Part shown: positions 9,421 to 19,028 of the stretch, piece by piece | Layout: each line of letters opens with the position of its first letter | Numbering within the stretch: position 1 is the first letter of the stretch | From: Candidatus Vogelbacteria bacterium | GTDB lineage: Bacteria; Patescibacteriota; Minisyncoccia; Phycocordibacterales; UBA12445 | DNA length: 36,720 nucleotides | Direction of reading: 5' to 3' | Assembly (NCBI GenBank): GCA_016201465.1 | Contig: JACQCV010000033.1 | Location: 1 to 36,720 of the forward strand | Notes under the pieces: generated by a model | Seen by the model: the letters and a program-made list of their open reading frames with translations, nothing else | Told to the model about the DNA's origin: nothing | Databases searched by the model: none | Translations under genes and position numbers: made by a program

Positions 9421-10203
9421 TCATCCCCGACACATCTTTTGGAGCGCAAGAATAGCTATACGTGCGGCCTCTTCCTCACCCTTCACGCCAAATTCATTTG
9501 TTTGACGATTAGCATAGATTGCATCAATAGCACCAGCCGCATAACCACCGTGAGTGGTACACCATACAAACAGCGTTGCCTCCTCCATTGAGTAGAATAG
9601 TACTCCCCGCTGGGTCAATTCATCATGCAACGCTCTAAGCCTGGGTGGAACATATCCATTATCATCTGGTCTAGCTTGACCTTCATTAAAACAAGTAGTC
9701 GTTGCGCCAATGCCCACAAAATGCGGCAGCCCAAGCTCTTTTGCCGCCTCGGTTAGTTTTGAAACAACCCGATAGTCTGCAACCGCCGGATATTGAATTG
9801 GCGCCCAATTCTCACTTGCACCATCCAGCCTAACCGCACCAGTACAGATTACAGAGTCACCAATCTTAGGTTCCTTCCACAAGGTCCCACAAGAACCAAC
9901 TCTAATAAATATTCTGGCCCCCGAACGAACTGCCTCTGGTAGCACAATACCGGTCGTAGCGCTACCCATTCCAGTAGTCACAACAGAAATTGGCATGCCA
10001 CCAACTTTACCCGTAAACGACTTTAGGCCACGGTGATCTCCAACCTTCTTCGCTCCAGTGAAAAGTGTCGTCGCGATCAACTCTGCGCGCCCGGGATCGC
10101 CCACCAAAATACATGGCGGAGCTAGATCACCTGATTCTGTTTCAAGATGATATTGTTTACCAATTGCAGTCGTTGGTTTGTCTGCCGCAATTACATTAGC
10201 CAT
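9421..10203 (-). CDS. Uridine/purine nucleoside phosphorylase (PNP_UDP_1 family)
   Basis: LVGDPGRAELIA, VVTTGMGSATTGIVLPE, IFIRVGSCGTL, SMEEATLFV; SD AAGGAGGA before MANVIAAD. Confidence 0.88.
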   Translation of the reverse strand: MANVIAADKPTTAIGKQYHLETESGDLAPPCILVGDPGRAELIATTLFTGAKKVGDHRGLKSFTGKVGGMPISVVTTGMGSATTGIVLPEAVRSGARIFIRVGSCGTLWKEPKIGDSVICTGAVRLDGASENWAPIQYPAVADYRVVSKLTEAAKELGLPHFVGIGATTTCFNEGQARPDDNGYVPPRLRALHDELTQRGVLFYSMEEATLFVWCTTHGGYAAGAIDAIYANRQTNEFGVKGEEEAARIAILALQKMCRG

Positions 10204-10780
10204 TTTGTCCTCCTTCATCTCTGTACTTAATTCCTATATTCTGAGGTCCAAAAGGGAATGGGTACAAATCACCGATATGGGCCAAAAAGAGATCTCCACT
10301 TTTGGAAAGCGTGTACACGGGTGTCAATATCACACCATCACAGTTTTCCCAAACAATCTGCCTACAATGTCCGCACGGCCAAACTAATTCGTTATTACAC
10401 GGACAAAGAACTACCGGTTTGTGAACAATATCGTGATCCAGAATTGGTACATCAACGTCTAGCAATGCCCCCACCAGGAAGAGTCTCCTAATTCTTACAC
10501 TCCCTTCCGTTGTGACCATACTATCAATCACATTTTGTTCAGCATGTGTGGTCTGAGAATATGAACATCGCTCAACATTACAGCCCGCATAGACTTTACC
10601 ACTTTCACTTTCAACTGCAGCGCCGACCCCAAACTTTGAATATGGTGCTTGAGAATTTTTCCTAGCGGCAATTGCCACGCGAATCATTTCAGCAAAGTTT
10701 TCATCTAGGGACATCTGATCCAACCTACCCAAATTTACGATCTGGGGCTGCCCGCCCCACCACTTAGTTATTTGTGTCAT
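10196..10780 (-). CDS. cdd: Cytidine deaminase family protein
   Basis: SKFGVGAAVES, HAEQNVID and PCNNELVWPCGHCRQ zinc/catalytic motifs; SD AAGGAGGT. Confidence 0.88.
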   Translation of the reverse strand: MTQITKWWGGQPQIVNLGRLDQMSLDENFAEMIRVAIAARKNSQAPYSKFGVGAAVESESGKVYAGCNVERCSYSQTTHAEQNVIDSMVTTEGSVRIRRLFLVGALLDVDVPILDHDIVHKPVVLCPCNNELVWPCGHCRQIVWENCDGVILTPVYTLSKSGDLFLAHIGDLYPFPFGPQNIGIKYRDEGGQNG

Positions 10781-10870
10781 TTACAACCTCCTTACTGTAC
10801 GTACTATCAATATTTCAACGAACTATCTCGATATATAACTACCACACAATACAGTATTAGTAAATAAAAT

Positions 10871-10894
10871 CCCCACGCCATTTCTGGCACGAGG
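10871..10894 (-). terminator. Intrinsic terminator of the 10902-11713 module
   Basis: Minus CCTCGTGCC-AGAAAT-GGCGTGGGG (9 bp with G-U pairs) then ATTTTATTT. Confidence 0.75.
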
Positions 10895-10901
10895 ACAAAA
10901 G

Positions 10902-11150
10902 TCAACTCACCTGCGAAGCTTTATACTTTTTCTGATTCCGAGGATTTCTGTACAGATCCAAGTACAGACGCCTACCCGTTTCAACACCGGTTATCATTTC
11001 GTCTGCCATATCATTCCACGACCACGACTTACCGGTTGTACCAATGGCAGGCTTGTCCATCTCGTCTTCTCCAATCTCTTTCGCAAGTTCTTTTCTCATA
11101 AACTCAATGAACTTTAGATCGGGATTCCAGACTTCACCGTTATCACTCAA
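10902..11150 (-). CDS. Hypothetical protein (TTG start overlapping upstream stop)
   Basis: ORF track; TTGA stop/start overlap with the upstream gene; AAGGAGGA just upstream. Confidence 0.6.
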   Translation of the reverse strand: MSDNGEVWNPDLKFIEFMRKELAKEIGEDEMDKPAIGTTGKSWSWNDMADEMITGVETGRRLYLDLYRNPRNQKKYKASQVS

Positions 11151-11428
11151 AGAAGTCCTCCTTTCTGAATGTAGGCAAGGATTGAGCGCTCCGCGGAGTC
11201 TACCAAGTACGTTAGCTTCTGAAGTTCTGTCACAAAATGATCTTCCTGGCCCGTTGGAACCGAAACCCTGCCTTGTCCGAGCCGTTCATAAAAGGAAGTA
11301 AGTTGTAACCCAAGGGCTTCAATCTTCGCAGTTGCGAATAGCTTGGTAACCCCAGGTTTAAATATCACAACAACTACCCCATCTTCGAATTCAGGCCTAT
11401 TCTCATCAACAGGATTATAAATCAACAT
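11147..11428 (-). CDS. Hypothetical protein
   Basis: ORF track; GGAGACAGATC-ATG initiation context; module with terminator. Confidence 0.65.
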   Translation of the reverse strand: MLIYNPVDENRPEFEDGVVVVIFKPGVTKLFATAKIEALGLQLTSFYERLGQGRVSVPTGQEDHFVTELQKLTYLVDSAERSILAYIQKGGLL

Positions 11429-11446
11429 GATCTGTCTCCTTTTCTT

Positions 11447-11713
11447 TCACGCCACCGTTACAAGTTCAACCAAAAGAATCTTGCCACCAATCCTCTTGGC
11501 AACCAAATTTACTTTCTTACCAACCAACTCCGCCAGTTCATCGTTCTTAATATCTGGATAAAGGAGCTCGGTCTCTGATCGAAGCTCCCACCACTGGCTC
11601 TTGCTATGCTCGGGACGAAAAACAAATCCTTGATGCTCGCTCTTACTGCCAGTGTTCCTTGTCTCAACTGTAATCGTTCCAATCTCCTGATAAAACTTCT
11701 CATCTCTTATCAT
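11447..11713 (-). CDS. Hypothetical protein
   Basis: Start MIRDEKFYQE chosen from the GAAGGAGG SD; first gene of a three-gene module. Confidence 0.65.
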   Translation of the reverse strand: MIRDEKFYQEIGTITVETRNTGSKSEHQGFVFRPEHSKSQWWELRSETELLYPDIKNDELAELVGKKVNLVAKRIGGKILLVELVTVA

Positions 11714-11802
11714 TCCGCACGCCTCCTTCGGTGTACCAACAAATATCAAAGATCTAATTATTCTAAAAAATTAGCACATCAGGCCGCCAGAGTAAAGACT
11801 CG

Positions 11803-12846
11803 CTATTTAAGATTTCTCAAGAGTGACGAGACAAATCTTTTGGTCTTATATACAAGATACCAAAATTTATCTCCAACAATATCGTGGAAATCTCCGTATT
11901 CTATCATCCTTCCTCCGAAGCGGCGCTTGAAGTCACTGAAGCCTGACCACTTTTTATAGAAAATATAGTTGCAATTTTCGGGAGCGTAACCACCAAAATT
12001 GTAAATTTTGTATCCCAATCTTTTAGACTCTTTAATAGCCTCCCATTGTGCTAGATACGTATAGCCAACCCTGCGCTCTGAATCATCAGAACCACTGAAT
12101 AGGAAATAAACAGTATCGCCAAATTTTAAATACAAATTAACGAGCAATACTTCACCTCCATAACTACCCACGGTCAAAAAAGCGTTCCTATCTTTTTCGC
12201 AGGCATCAAATATTTTTTGATAATACTCTACCGTAAAATGCGAGAACTCATCTCTAGCTGCTGTCTTCGAAATCAGTTCATAAAATTTATTAAAATATTT
12301 TCCAAAACTTTCCCTAACAATCTCAACAGTGACTCCAAGACGTTCCGCCTGTCGAATTGTATACCTATTCACTTTTTTCATCCAAGCCAATAATTCTTCT
12401 TCCGATTTATTTATGTCCAATATCCACTCAAACTTCGGCTGATAACTCCCGTCGTATAGATATTTAGGGGCCACACTTCCAATCAACTCTCGCACTTGGG
12501 GTCTAAGGCCCCAAGTAGGATCAAAACGCAGGAAAATAGCGCGCTCTTTCATTAATAGATCCAAAACAAATTTGTCAAAATCGTGCATAAATTCGACGCC
12601 CGGCTCTTTAAAAAAGACCGGCCCGTGTGGAACATAAAGATAACTTTTGCCATAGGCCATATTATTTTTTACAACCTGAAAAACTCCGACTGTTTTTGAA
12701 CTCTCTTCTACTGAATATCTCCAGACCTTTTTACTATTCATACTCTGCCACTCACCGTAAAAAGCATTCTGAGTTAGTGGCAAACTCTTACCCTCCGTCA
12801 GGTTCTCATATTCGCCCTTATTTATTTCCCTAAAAATGTAAGCCAT
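11803..12846 (-). CDS. FemAB-family peptidyltransferase (peptidoglycan interpeptide bridge type)
   Basis: FEWILDINKSEEELLAWMKKVNRYTIRQAERLGVTVEI, GDTVYFLFSGSD, AQWEAIKESKRLGYKIYNFGG. Confidence 0.9.
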   Translation of the reverse strand: MAYIFREINKGEYENLTEGKSLPLTQNAFYGEWQSMNSKKVWRYSVEESSKTVGVFQVVKNNMAYGKSYLYVPHGPVFFKEPGVEFMHDFDKFVLDLLMKERAIFLRFDPTWGLRPQVRELIGSVAPKYLYDGSYQPKFEWILDINKSEEELLAWMKKVNRYTIRQAERLGVTVEIVRESFGKYFNKFYELISKTAARDEFSHFTVEYYQKIFDACEKDRNAFLTVGSYGGEVLLVNLYLKFGDTVYFLFSGSDDSERRVGYTYLAQWEAIKESKRLGYKIYNFGGYAPENCNYIFYKKWSGFSDFKRRFGGRMIEYGDFHDIVGDKFWYLVYKTKRFVSSLLRNLK

Positions 12847-12847
12847 C

Positions 12848-14545
12848 TTACTTAAAATACTCGGGCGTGTTTACTGCCATCCATTCTATCAGTTTCCTAA
12901 TCGCCAAGTTTGCACCAACGGTGTTTTCTCTCGGCCCCTTCTCCATAACCAACGCAAAAGAATATTTTGGATTGTCATACGGGAAGAATCCAACGCCCCA
13001 GGAATTCACTAGAGCCTTACTTACCCCCAATTCTGCTGTTCCTGTTTTCGCTGCAACTTCTACTTCTGGCACATTAAGAGCCCTGGCAGTACCATCTGCG
13101 TCAGTGACACCCTTTCTCATCCCTTCTTTTACCACATTAAAAATTTCTTTGGGAATATCAATAGATGAATATTGTACGCCAATATTTCCCTCGCCGTGAA
13201 AAACTCGTGGAGTAATAAGTTTACCATCAGTCGCGATTGCACCTACAGCCCGTACCATCTGAAGTGGAGTTACGAGAAACCCATACTGACCAATCGAGCT
13301 ATGGTAAGTATCACCAATACGCCATTGGTCCCCCTTAAAATTCTTCGACTTCCAAGCTGGAGAGGGTATATTACCTTCGCCTTCTTTGTCTAAAGCAATG
13401 CCGGTAGTTGTTCCTAAACCAAACATTTTGGAATATTCCTCAAGCTTGTCAATTCCTAGCCCCTTTTGCCCCTCAAAACCTCCACCGATTTCATAGAAAT
13501 ATACATCAGACGAAACAGACAGAGCACGTCTCATGTCCACCCAGCCCTGAACTCGCCAATCTTTAAAAATAGATTGTTGATCAGGAAAGAATGGATTAGG
13601 AATCGCTATATATCCTTTACTTTGTATTTTCTTTTCGGGAGTGATTACACCCTCCTTCAGGGCGGCCATGGCAAATATCGGCTTAACGATAGATCCCGGG
13701 GTATAAGTACCAGAAACAACTCTATTCAGAAATGGCATATTTTTGTCGTTAATATACTTACTTATAGCATCTCTATCATCACCCTTCGATAAAACGGCCG
13801 GTTCATATTCTGGATAGCTCGTCATCGCTATAATTTCTCCAGTTCTCAGATCCATAATAACACCGGCACCACCCTTGAAATTATATTCGCCGGCCAAGTT
13901 TTTAATATATTCATAAAACTTTTTTGTGATTCTCGAGTCTACTGAGAGTGTTATATTTCCACCAGCAGATCCTGGTTCATAAAGATATTCAGACTGGATT
14001 TCACCATGAGCATTAACCTCAATGATCTTGGAACCATCTTTGCCACGCAACCAATCGTTATATTTCTTTTCAACTCCGTCTTTACCAACAACATCTGTGG
14101 GATCTGTAGTTGTGGATATACTGATTTGATCTTGTGACGGAAATCCAACATAGCCAATCAGATGCGCAAGGCCACTTTCGGGCATATAGGCACGACCTGA
14201 ACGTTCACTCCACGCTAATTCAACTCCATTCCTATCATAGATCATCCCACGTGGGGATGGAACAGGAATCCTTTTTAAACTATTTGATGCACTTCTTGTA
14301 AAAAAATACTCTCCAGATATAACCTGTAAAAAATATGACCTACCAACAAACACTATAAGCATAAGCATTATAAAAACCCCAAACACAAGAATAGCGGCTT
14401 TTGCAATTGGTTTCTCGATTCTTCCCTCAAACATGTCAACATCAAATGAAGGGAGATTACTAGAATCTAAAAAAATTTGATCAGGATCAAGGTCTATATT
14501 TTTTTTTACCTGCCTGCCGGTAGACAAGTTCCTTTTTTTAGGCAT
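12848..14545 (-). CDS. mrdA: Penicillin-binding protein 2 (class B, elongation)
   Basis: PRGMIYDRNGVELAWSE, TPGSIVKPI, SSD, KTGTAELG; mreBCD context. Confidence 0.93.
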   Translation of the reverse strand: MPKKRNLSTGRQVKKNIDLDPDQIFLDSSNLPSFDVDMFEGRIEKPIAKAAILVFGVFIMLMLIVFVGRSYFLQVISGEYFFTRSASNSLKRIPVPSPRGMIYDRNGVELAWSERSGRAYMPESGLAHLIGYVGFPSQDQISISTTTDPTDVVGKDGVEKKYNDWLRGKDGSKIIEVNAHGEIQSEYLYEPGSAGGNITLSVDSRITKKFYEYIKNLAGEYNFKGGAGVIMDLRTGEIIAMTSYPEYEPAVLSKGDDRDAISKYINDKNMPFLNRVVSGTYTPGSIVKPIFAMAALKEGVITPEKKIQSKGYIAIPNPFFPDQQSIFKDWRVQGWVDMRRALSVSSDVYFYEIGGGFEGQKGLGIDKLEEYSKMFGLGTTTGIALDKEGEGNIPSPAWKSKNFKGDQWRIGDTYHSSIGQYGFLVTPLQMVRAVGAIATDGKLITPRVFHGEGNIGVQYSSIDIPKEIFNVVKEGMRKGVTDADGTARALNVPEVEVAAKTGTAELGVSKALVNSWGVGFFPYDNPKYSFALVMEKGPRENTVGANLAIRKLIEWMAVNTPEYFK

Positions 14546-14804
14546 AAAATCTTAAATATTGTTTGAACCTAGCTAAAATTATATACAATAAAACACTGAT
14601 TACAAAAAGTACAGGCCTAGCCACTTGCGTGTAGCCAATTTGAACCCCGTATAAAGTGTCAAAAAGTAATCCAAAAAAAATAAGTTCGTAAAAACTTTCA
14701 TACAAAAAGAAAAAGTATATGATCGCTGACACTACCAACCACCACGAAAAAATAACTACTCCAACAAAAATTATCAAATCGAAGCAAAGTCTATTCCACA
14801 ACAT
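14538..14804 (-). CDS. MreD-like small membrane protein
   Basis: Hydrophobic 88 aa, position between mreC and mrdA. Confidence 0.55.
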   Translation of the reverse strand: MLWNRLCFDLIIFVGVVIFSWWLVVSAIIYFFFLYESFYELIFFGLLFDTLYGVQIGYTQVARPVLFVISVLLYIILARFKQYLRFYA

Positions 14805-15621
14805 TAATTTTAGGACTCTTTATTACACGCACAAATCTGGCCGATTTAATATTGAAAGGAGATCTGGCTAAAACTTTTTGAGATGCCGTTGTCTGATCGA
14901 TCTGAGTATATTCTACTACCCCTAATAAATATGAATTACTCCCTGGGACAACCAATGAATCTCCCTTACTAATCAAACTAGAGCTTGGTAACTCAATGTA
15001 ATAGTTTCCAGACCCAAAACCCTCCGCTACTGCATGAAGAGATTCTTTACCAGAAATAATTACGTCTGTCGAAACACCATTACCAGCATAAAGTTTAATC
15101 TTTGCTGAATGAGAAAATACTTGACTCACCTCACCAATCAACACATTATCTGCATATAGGACACTATCTCCAACCAATAATCCACTATCTATTCCTGCAT
15201 CTACAACCAAACTATCGTATGGCGGAACATTGGGGCCAGTCAAAACTGAGACGAGAACCGTACTATCGTTTTTCCCCACATAACCCATCTCTCTTATGAG
15301 ATCTTGATTTTCTTTCCGAATCGCATCCATTGATTCTAACTGAACTCCAACATAATCGATCTTGGCACGCAATGCCCTATTCTCGACTGTTAACGATTGT
15401 TGAGACCTTAAAAAAACCGGGATAGAACTCATAGTATCGTTGATGTCATTTTCCACTCTCCAAAGTGGATTAGTTACATAAGAAAGCACTCCAAAACCAA
15501 CAGACAAAATTGGTTCCGAAAAAAAATAAAATAACACACCGATCGAAATTAAAACAACGATGACTTTAATATTTTTTGTTTTTTTAAGATTATCTTGGCG
15601 GTAACTCATCTTCATTATCAA
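14791..15621 (-). CDS. mreC: Rod shape-determining protein MreC
   Basis: TM + coiled-coil + beta domain (LVVDAGIDSGLLVGDSVLYADNVLIGEV), mre context. Confidence 0.88.
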   Translation of the reverse strand: MIMKMSYRQDNLKKTKNIKVIVVLISIGVLFYFFSEPILSVGFGVLSYVTNPLWRVENDINDTMSSIPVFLRSQQSLTVENRALRAKIDYVGVQLESMDAIRKENQDLIREMGYVGKNDSTVLVSVLTGPNVPPYDSLVVDAGIDSGLLVGDSVLYADNVLIGEVSQVFSHSAKIKLYAGNGVSTDVIISGKESLHAVAEGFGSGNYYIELPSSSLISKGDSLVVPGSNSYLLGVVEYTQIDQTTASQKVLARSPFNIKSARFVRVIKSPKINVVE

Positions 15622-16642
15622 TCAATACCTCTTTGTAGTTATCCATATCTTCAAGGACTATACCAGTACCACGCACCACCGCCGTCAGCGGGTCGTCGGC
15701 AATATAGACTGGTATGCCGATTTCTCTTTCGATAACCGATTGCAAACCGTGTATCATTGACCCTCCACCAACCATAACAATTCCCCTGTGCATTATATCT
15801 GAAACAATCTCCGGTGGAGTCATCTCAAGCACCTCCTTAACAGAATTAACCAGAGTATTAAGTGATCCAGACAATGCCTCCCTAATATCTTTGTCAGTTA
15901 TCGCAACCTCCCTTGGTAAACCAGTAACAAGATCACGACCCCGAATCGATGCTTCCATTAATACATCTTGTTCACAGGCCGAACCAATTGCAATTTTGAC
16001 ATCTTCGGCGGTTTTCTCCCCCAACAATATTTTAAACTCATCGCGAACATAAGATATAATATCTTCATTAAACTTATCTCCGGCTACACGTAAATTTTTA
16101 GCCCTCACAATTCCGCCTAGTGAAATAACTGCAATATCGGTAGTCCCCCCTCCTATATCGATTATCATATTCCCCACAGGATCCTTAACTGGCAAATGTA
16201 TACCAATAGCTCCCGCCATCGGCTCTTCAACAATAAGCACGTCGCGCGCACCTGCATTAATCCCAGCATCTCGAACGGCGCGCCGCTCAACATTTGTAAT
16301 CCCTGACGGAACACCAACTAACAATCTGGGGCGTACCATTTTTTTTGCGCTGTACTCTTCGGCTTTTTTTATAAAGTAACTAAGCATCTCTTCCGTAACC
16401 TCAAAGTCTGAAATAACTCCATCAACCAATGGCCGAACTGCCACAATATGCGCCGGCGTTCTACCAACCATCTGCTTGGCTTCTTTACCAACAGCCACGA
16501 TTCTCCCTGTTTTCTGATTAACCGCAACAACCGAAGGCTCGTTAATAATTATCCCCTGCCCGCTCAAATAAACCAATGTATTTGCAGTACCCAGGTCTAT
16601 ACCAATATCACTCGAAAGAAATTTATAAAACCTGCCTTTCAT
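15590..16642 (-). CDS. mreB: Rod shape-determining protein MreB (copy 1)
   Basis: IGIDLGTANTLVYLSGQGIIINEPSVVAVN, IDIGGGTTDIAVISLGGIV, GGGSMIHGL. Confidence 0.97.
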   Translation of the reverse strand: MKGRFYKFLSSDIGIDLGTANTLVYLSGQGIIINEPSVVAVNQKTGRIVAVGKEAKQMVGRTPAHIVAVRPLVDGVISDFEVTEEMLSYFIKKAEEYSAKKMVRPRLLVGVPSGITNVERRAVRDAGINAGARDVLIVEEPMAGAIGIHLPVKDPVGNMIIDIGGGTTDIAVISLGGIVRAKNLRVAGDKFNEDIISYVRDEFKILLGEKTAEDVKIAIGSACEQDVLMEASIRGRDLVTGLPREVAITDKDIREALSGSLNTLVNSVKEVLEMTPPEIVSDIMHRGIVMVGGGSMIHGLQSVIEREIGIPVYIADDPLTAVVRGTGIVLEDMDNYKEVLIDNEDELPPR

Positions 16643-17892
16643 AATTCTAATATTTCGTTTAAGGTCACCATTTTTACTTCTCCAGTCTTTCGATTCTTAA
16701 CTTCGTATGGACCATCAGTACCTGTCTTACTACTTACGACAATCCTCCATGGAATACCAATTAAATCAGAGTCGCCAAACTTTTCCCCTGCACGTAGGTC
16801 CCTGTCATCATAAAGGACAGAGACGCCATTCGAATTTAATTTGTCATATAGCTCTATTGCCTCTTTTCTCACGGAGTCGCCAGTGTCGCCGCCACCCACA
16901 ATCTCAATTAGATGAAATTTAAAAGGCGCAATCGCTTCTGGCCACACCAACCCTTTTGCATCGGCAAAAATTTCCACAACAGTACCCATCAGTCTACCAA
17001 GGCCTATGCCATATGCTCCGTTAATAACCGGCTGTTCGTTCCCATCCTCGTCCATAAAATTTAGTCCCAACTCTTTAGTATAACGCGTACCATATTTGAA
17101 AATGTTGCCAACTTCAATAGATTTCTCCTTGCGTAACTTCGAGCGCTCAATTCCCAAGCTCTTGAGAATATCGTCCTGCATAACCTCATCGTTTACGGCT
17201 ATTCTCTTTTCTTCATCTATATATATAAAATCCTCACCGGCACCACACACCGTCTGGAATTCATGGCTAAACTTACTAAACATTCCCCCGGAGGCAAAAG
17301 TAAAGTAAGTCCTATCGCCAATTCCAACTCTTTCAAATATTTTTTTGTAAGCTAACGCAGCTTTATCGTAGAATGCATCAAGCTCCGCTTCTGATCTACA
17401 GAACGAATACATATCTTTCATCAAGAATTCCCGTCCGCGCATTATTCCCGACTTCGATCGCAATTCATTTCGGAATTTAGTTTGAAATTGATAAGTATAA
17501 AGTGGAAGATCGCGATACGAACGAACATGCTCACTGACCATTCGAACCATCGGCTCTTCATGAGTTGCTCCAAGTCCGAGAAGGACATCGTTTTTGAGTT
17601 TTGTTTTAAACCAAACATCAACGACATCGTCAGACCAACGGCCGCTCTTGTTCCAGATTTCAGGATCCTGCAAAGCAGAAAGAGAAACCTCTTGGCAACC
17701 AAGTGCATTCATCTCCTCGCGAATGATGTTTCGTATATTTTCAATAACACGCAGACCTAAAGGCAAATAATCGTAGACTCCTGCCATTTCCTTATGGATA
17801 AATCCGGCACGAATCAAAAAATTTGCATTTGCCGAAACTTCATTCTTTGGGCCCTCCTTTCTCGTTTTTGTGAATAGATGTGACTGCAACAT
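16639..17892 (-). CDS. proS: Prolyl-tRNA synthetase (short form without the large editing insertion)
   Basis: Class II ProRS motifs (YDYLPLGLRVIENI, RNELRSKSGIMRGREFLMKDMYSF, GIGLGRLMGTVVE); start MLQSHLF. Confidence 0.95.
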   Translation of the reverse strand: MLQSHLFTKTRKEGPKNEVSANANFLIRAGFIHKEMAGVYDYLPLGLRVIENIRNIIREEMNALGCQEVSLSALQDPEIWNKSGRWSDDVVDVWFKTKLKNDVLLGLGATHEEPMVRMVSEHVRSYRDLPLYTYQFQTKFRNELRSKSGIMRGREFLMKDMYSFCRSEAELDAFYDKAALAYKKIFERVGIGDRTYFTFASGGMFSKFSHEFQTVCGAGEDFIYIDEEKRIAVNDEVMQDDILKSLGIERSKLRKEKSIEVGNIFKYGTRYTKELGLNFMDEDGNEQPVINGAYGIGLGRLMGTVVEIFADAKGLVWPEAIAPFKFHLIEIVGGGDTGDSVRKEAIELYDKLNSNGVSVLYDDRDLRAGEKFGDSDLIGIPWRIVVSSKTGTDGPYEVKNRKTGEVKMVTLNEILEL

Positions 17893-17898
17893 TGCCAC

Positions 17899-17927
17899 AT
17901 ATTACCCCAAAAGATTTAAGAAAGCAA
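17899..17927 (-). promoter_or_regulatory. proS operon promoter (leaderless configuration)
   Basis: Minus TTGCTT-17 nt-TAATAT, -10 ending 6 nt before ATG. Confidence 0.55.
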
Positions 17928-17935
17928 AATTGACG

Positions 17936-18463
17936 TTATATTATAATTCTCTGGGCCATCTCTAGATCATTTAGATCTGCGATCGGGTGCCAGAAAGTGG
18001 CAGGTATGACACTAATTTTATGGGATGAAGCGAGAGTACCAATCATCGGGGCCAAAAGCTGCTCGCCATTCGGGCCAATAATTACGGGCTCGTCAAAAAT
18101 TTTCTGGTTCAATTTATAGACACCGATATTGGCAAGTGATCCGCAAAACACTTTTGGCTTTTCTACCAAACTCTCCAGATATCCATAATCATCAAGTTTA
18201 CAGATTCCGAAACGTTCAGGTGAGATAGTTTCATTCGCAAGTAGGCTCAGACCATCAGATTCAACGACCTTCAAAAGATCATCTCGTGCATAAACATCAT
18301 CCCCTGATACAATTAAAAATTCACCGCCCCCTAGAACATTAGATGCCATTTTGATTGCATGAAATGTACCTTTCGGCACAACTTGAGTAATATAATCAAT
18401 TCTTCTTCCAGCAAATCTTTTTCCAAAATAGTATTCGATCTTATGGCCGAGCCAACCGATCAC
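17936..18463 (-). pseudogene. 5'-truncated sugar-phosphate nucleotidyltransferase (NTP_transferase fold)
   Basis: QVVPKGTFHAIKMASNVLGGGEFLIVSGDDVYARDDL and VEKPK are typical internal motifs, but the N-terminal GxGTRL nucleotide-binding loop is absent; an in-frame stop lies just upstream and the opposing kinase ORF begins there. Confidence 0.7.
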
Positions 18464-18477
18464 AATAATTACGGTAA

Positions 18478-18912
18478 ATGAGCGAATTCAGACCTTCCAA
18501 ACCTGGACGAGCCTACATCGTTCGAGGCGTTCAGGGTTCTGGCAAGTCGACAGTCGCCAAAGATCTCGTCGCATCGGCGGGTTCCAACGGGAGGATACAC
18601 TCGACGGATGACTACTTCCTCGATGACCAGGGGAACTACAACTTCGATCCCAGGAAGTTGCCTCAATTCCACGCTAGAAATCTTGCCGCATTCGAGGAGA
18701 GCCTCAAAGCTGGTCTAGACATCGTGGTATGCGACAACACCAACTCCAAGCGATGGGAATACTATCGTTACATGGCTTTGGCACTCAAGTACGGCTACAT
18801 CGTCGCCGTCGTCGCGCTTCCTCATCCCGATCCGGAGATCGCCGCCAAGAGGAACAAGCACGGGGTCCCCCAGGCAGTAATCGAGAAGATGATCGCCAAC
18901 TGGGAACAGTGA
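18478..18912 (+). CDS. N4BP2-like P-loop (poly)nucleotide kinase, AAA_33-type
   Basis: YIVRGVQGSGKSTVAKDL (Walker A), IHSTDDYF, FHARNLAAFEESL, VVCDNTNSKRWEYYRYMALALKYGY. Confidence 0.82.
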   Translation: MSEFRPSKPGRAYIVRGVQGSGKSTVAKDLVASAGSNGRIHSTDDYFLDDQGNYNFDPRKLPQFHARNLAAFEESLKAGLDIVVCDNTNSKRWEYYRYMALALKYGYIVAVVALPHPDPEIAAKRNKHGVPQAVIEKMIANWEQ

Positions 18913-18934
18913 TAGAGAAGGTTGAAAGACCACA

Positions 18935-18966
18935 AGCGCTATTTGCAAGAAATTGCATCTAGCGCT
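18935..18966 (+). terminator. Intrinsic terminator of the kinase gene
   Basis: AGCGCTATTTGCAA-GAAA-TTGCATCTAGCGCT followed by TTTTTTT. Confidence 0.85.
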
Positions 18967-18983
18967 TTTTTTGCATAAAAAAA

Positions 18984-19007
18984 CCGCGATGCCAATTGAC
19001 ATAGCGG
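18984..19007 (-). terminator. Intrinsic terminator of the his/purC-like operon
   Basis: Minus CCGCTATGTC-AATT-GGCATCGCGG then TTTTTTT. Confidence 0.8.
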
Positions 19008-19028
19008 CGAGAATCACAAAAAAGTTAA

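Noticed and set aside
10196-10780. dCMP deaminase instead of cytidine deaminase because of the HAE motif
   Set aside because: The HAEQ...PCGHCRQ combination and the N-terminal YSKFGVGAAV motif fit cytidine deaminases of the E. coli type
16639-17892. ProRS lacking the editing insertion as a novelty
   Set aside because: Short ProRS forms without the INS domain are known in bacteria
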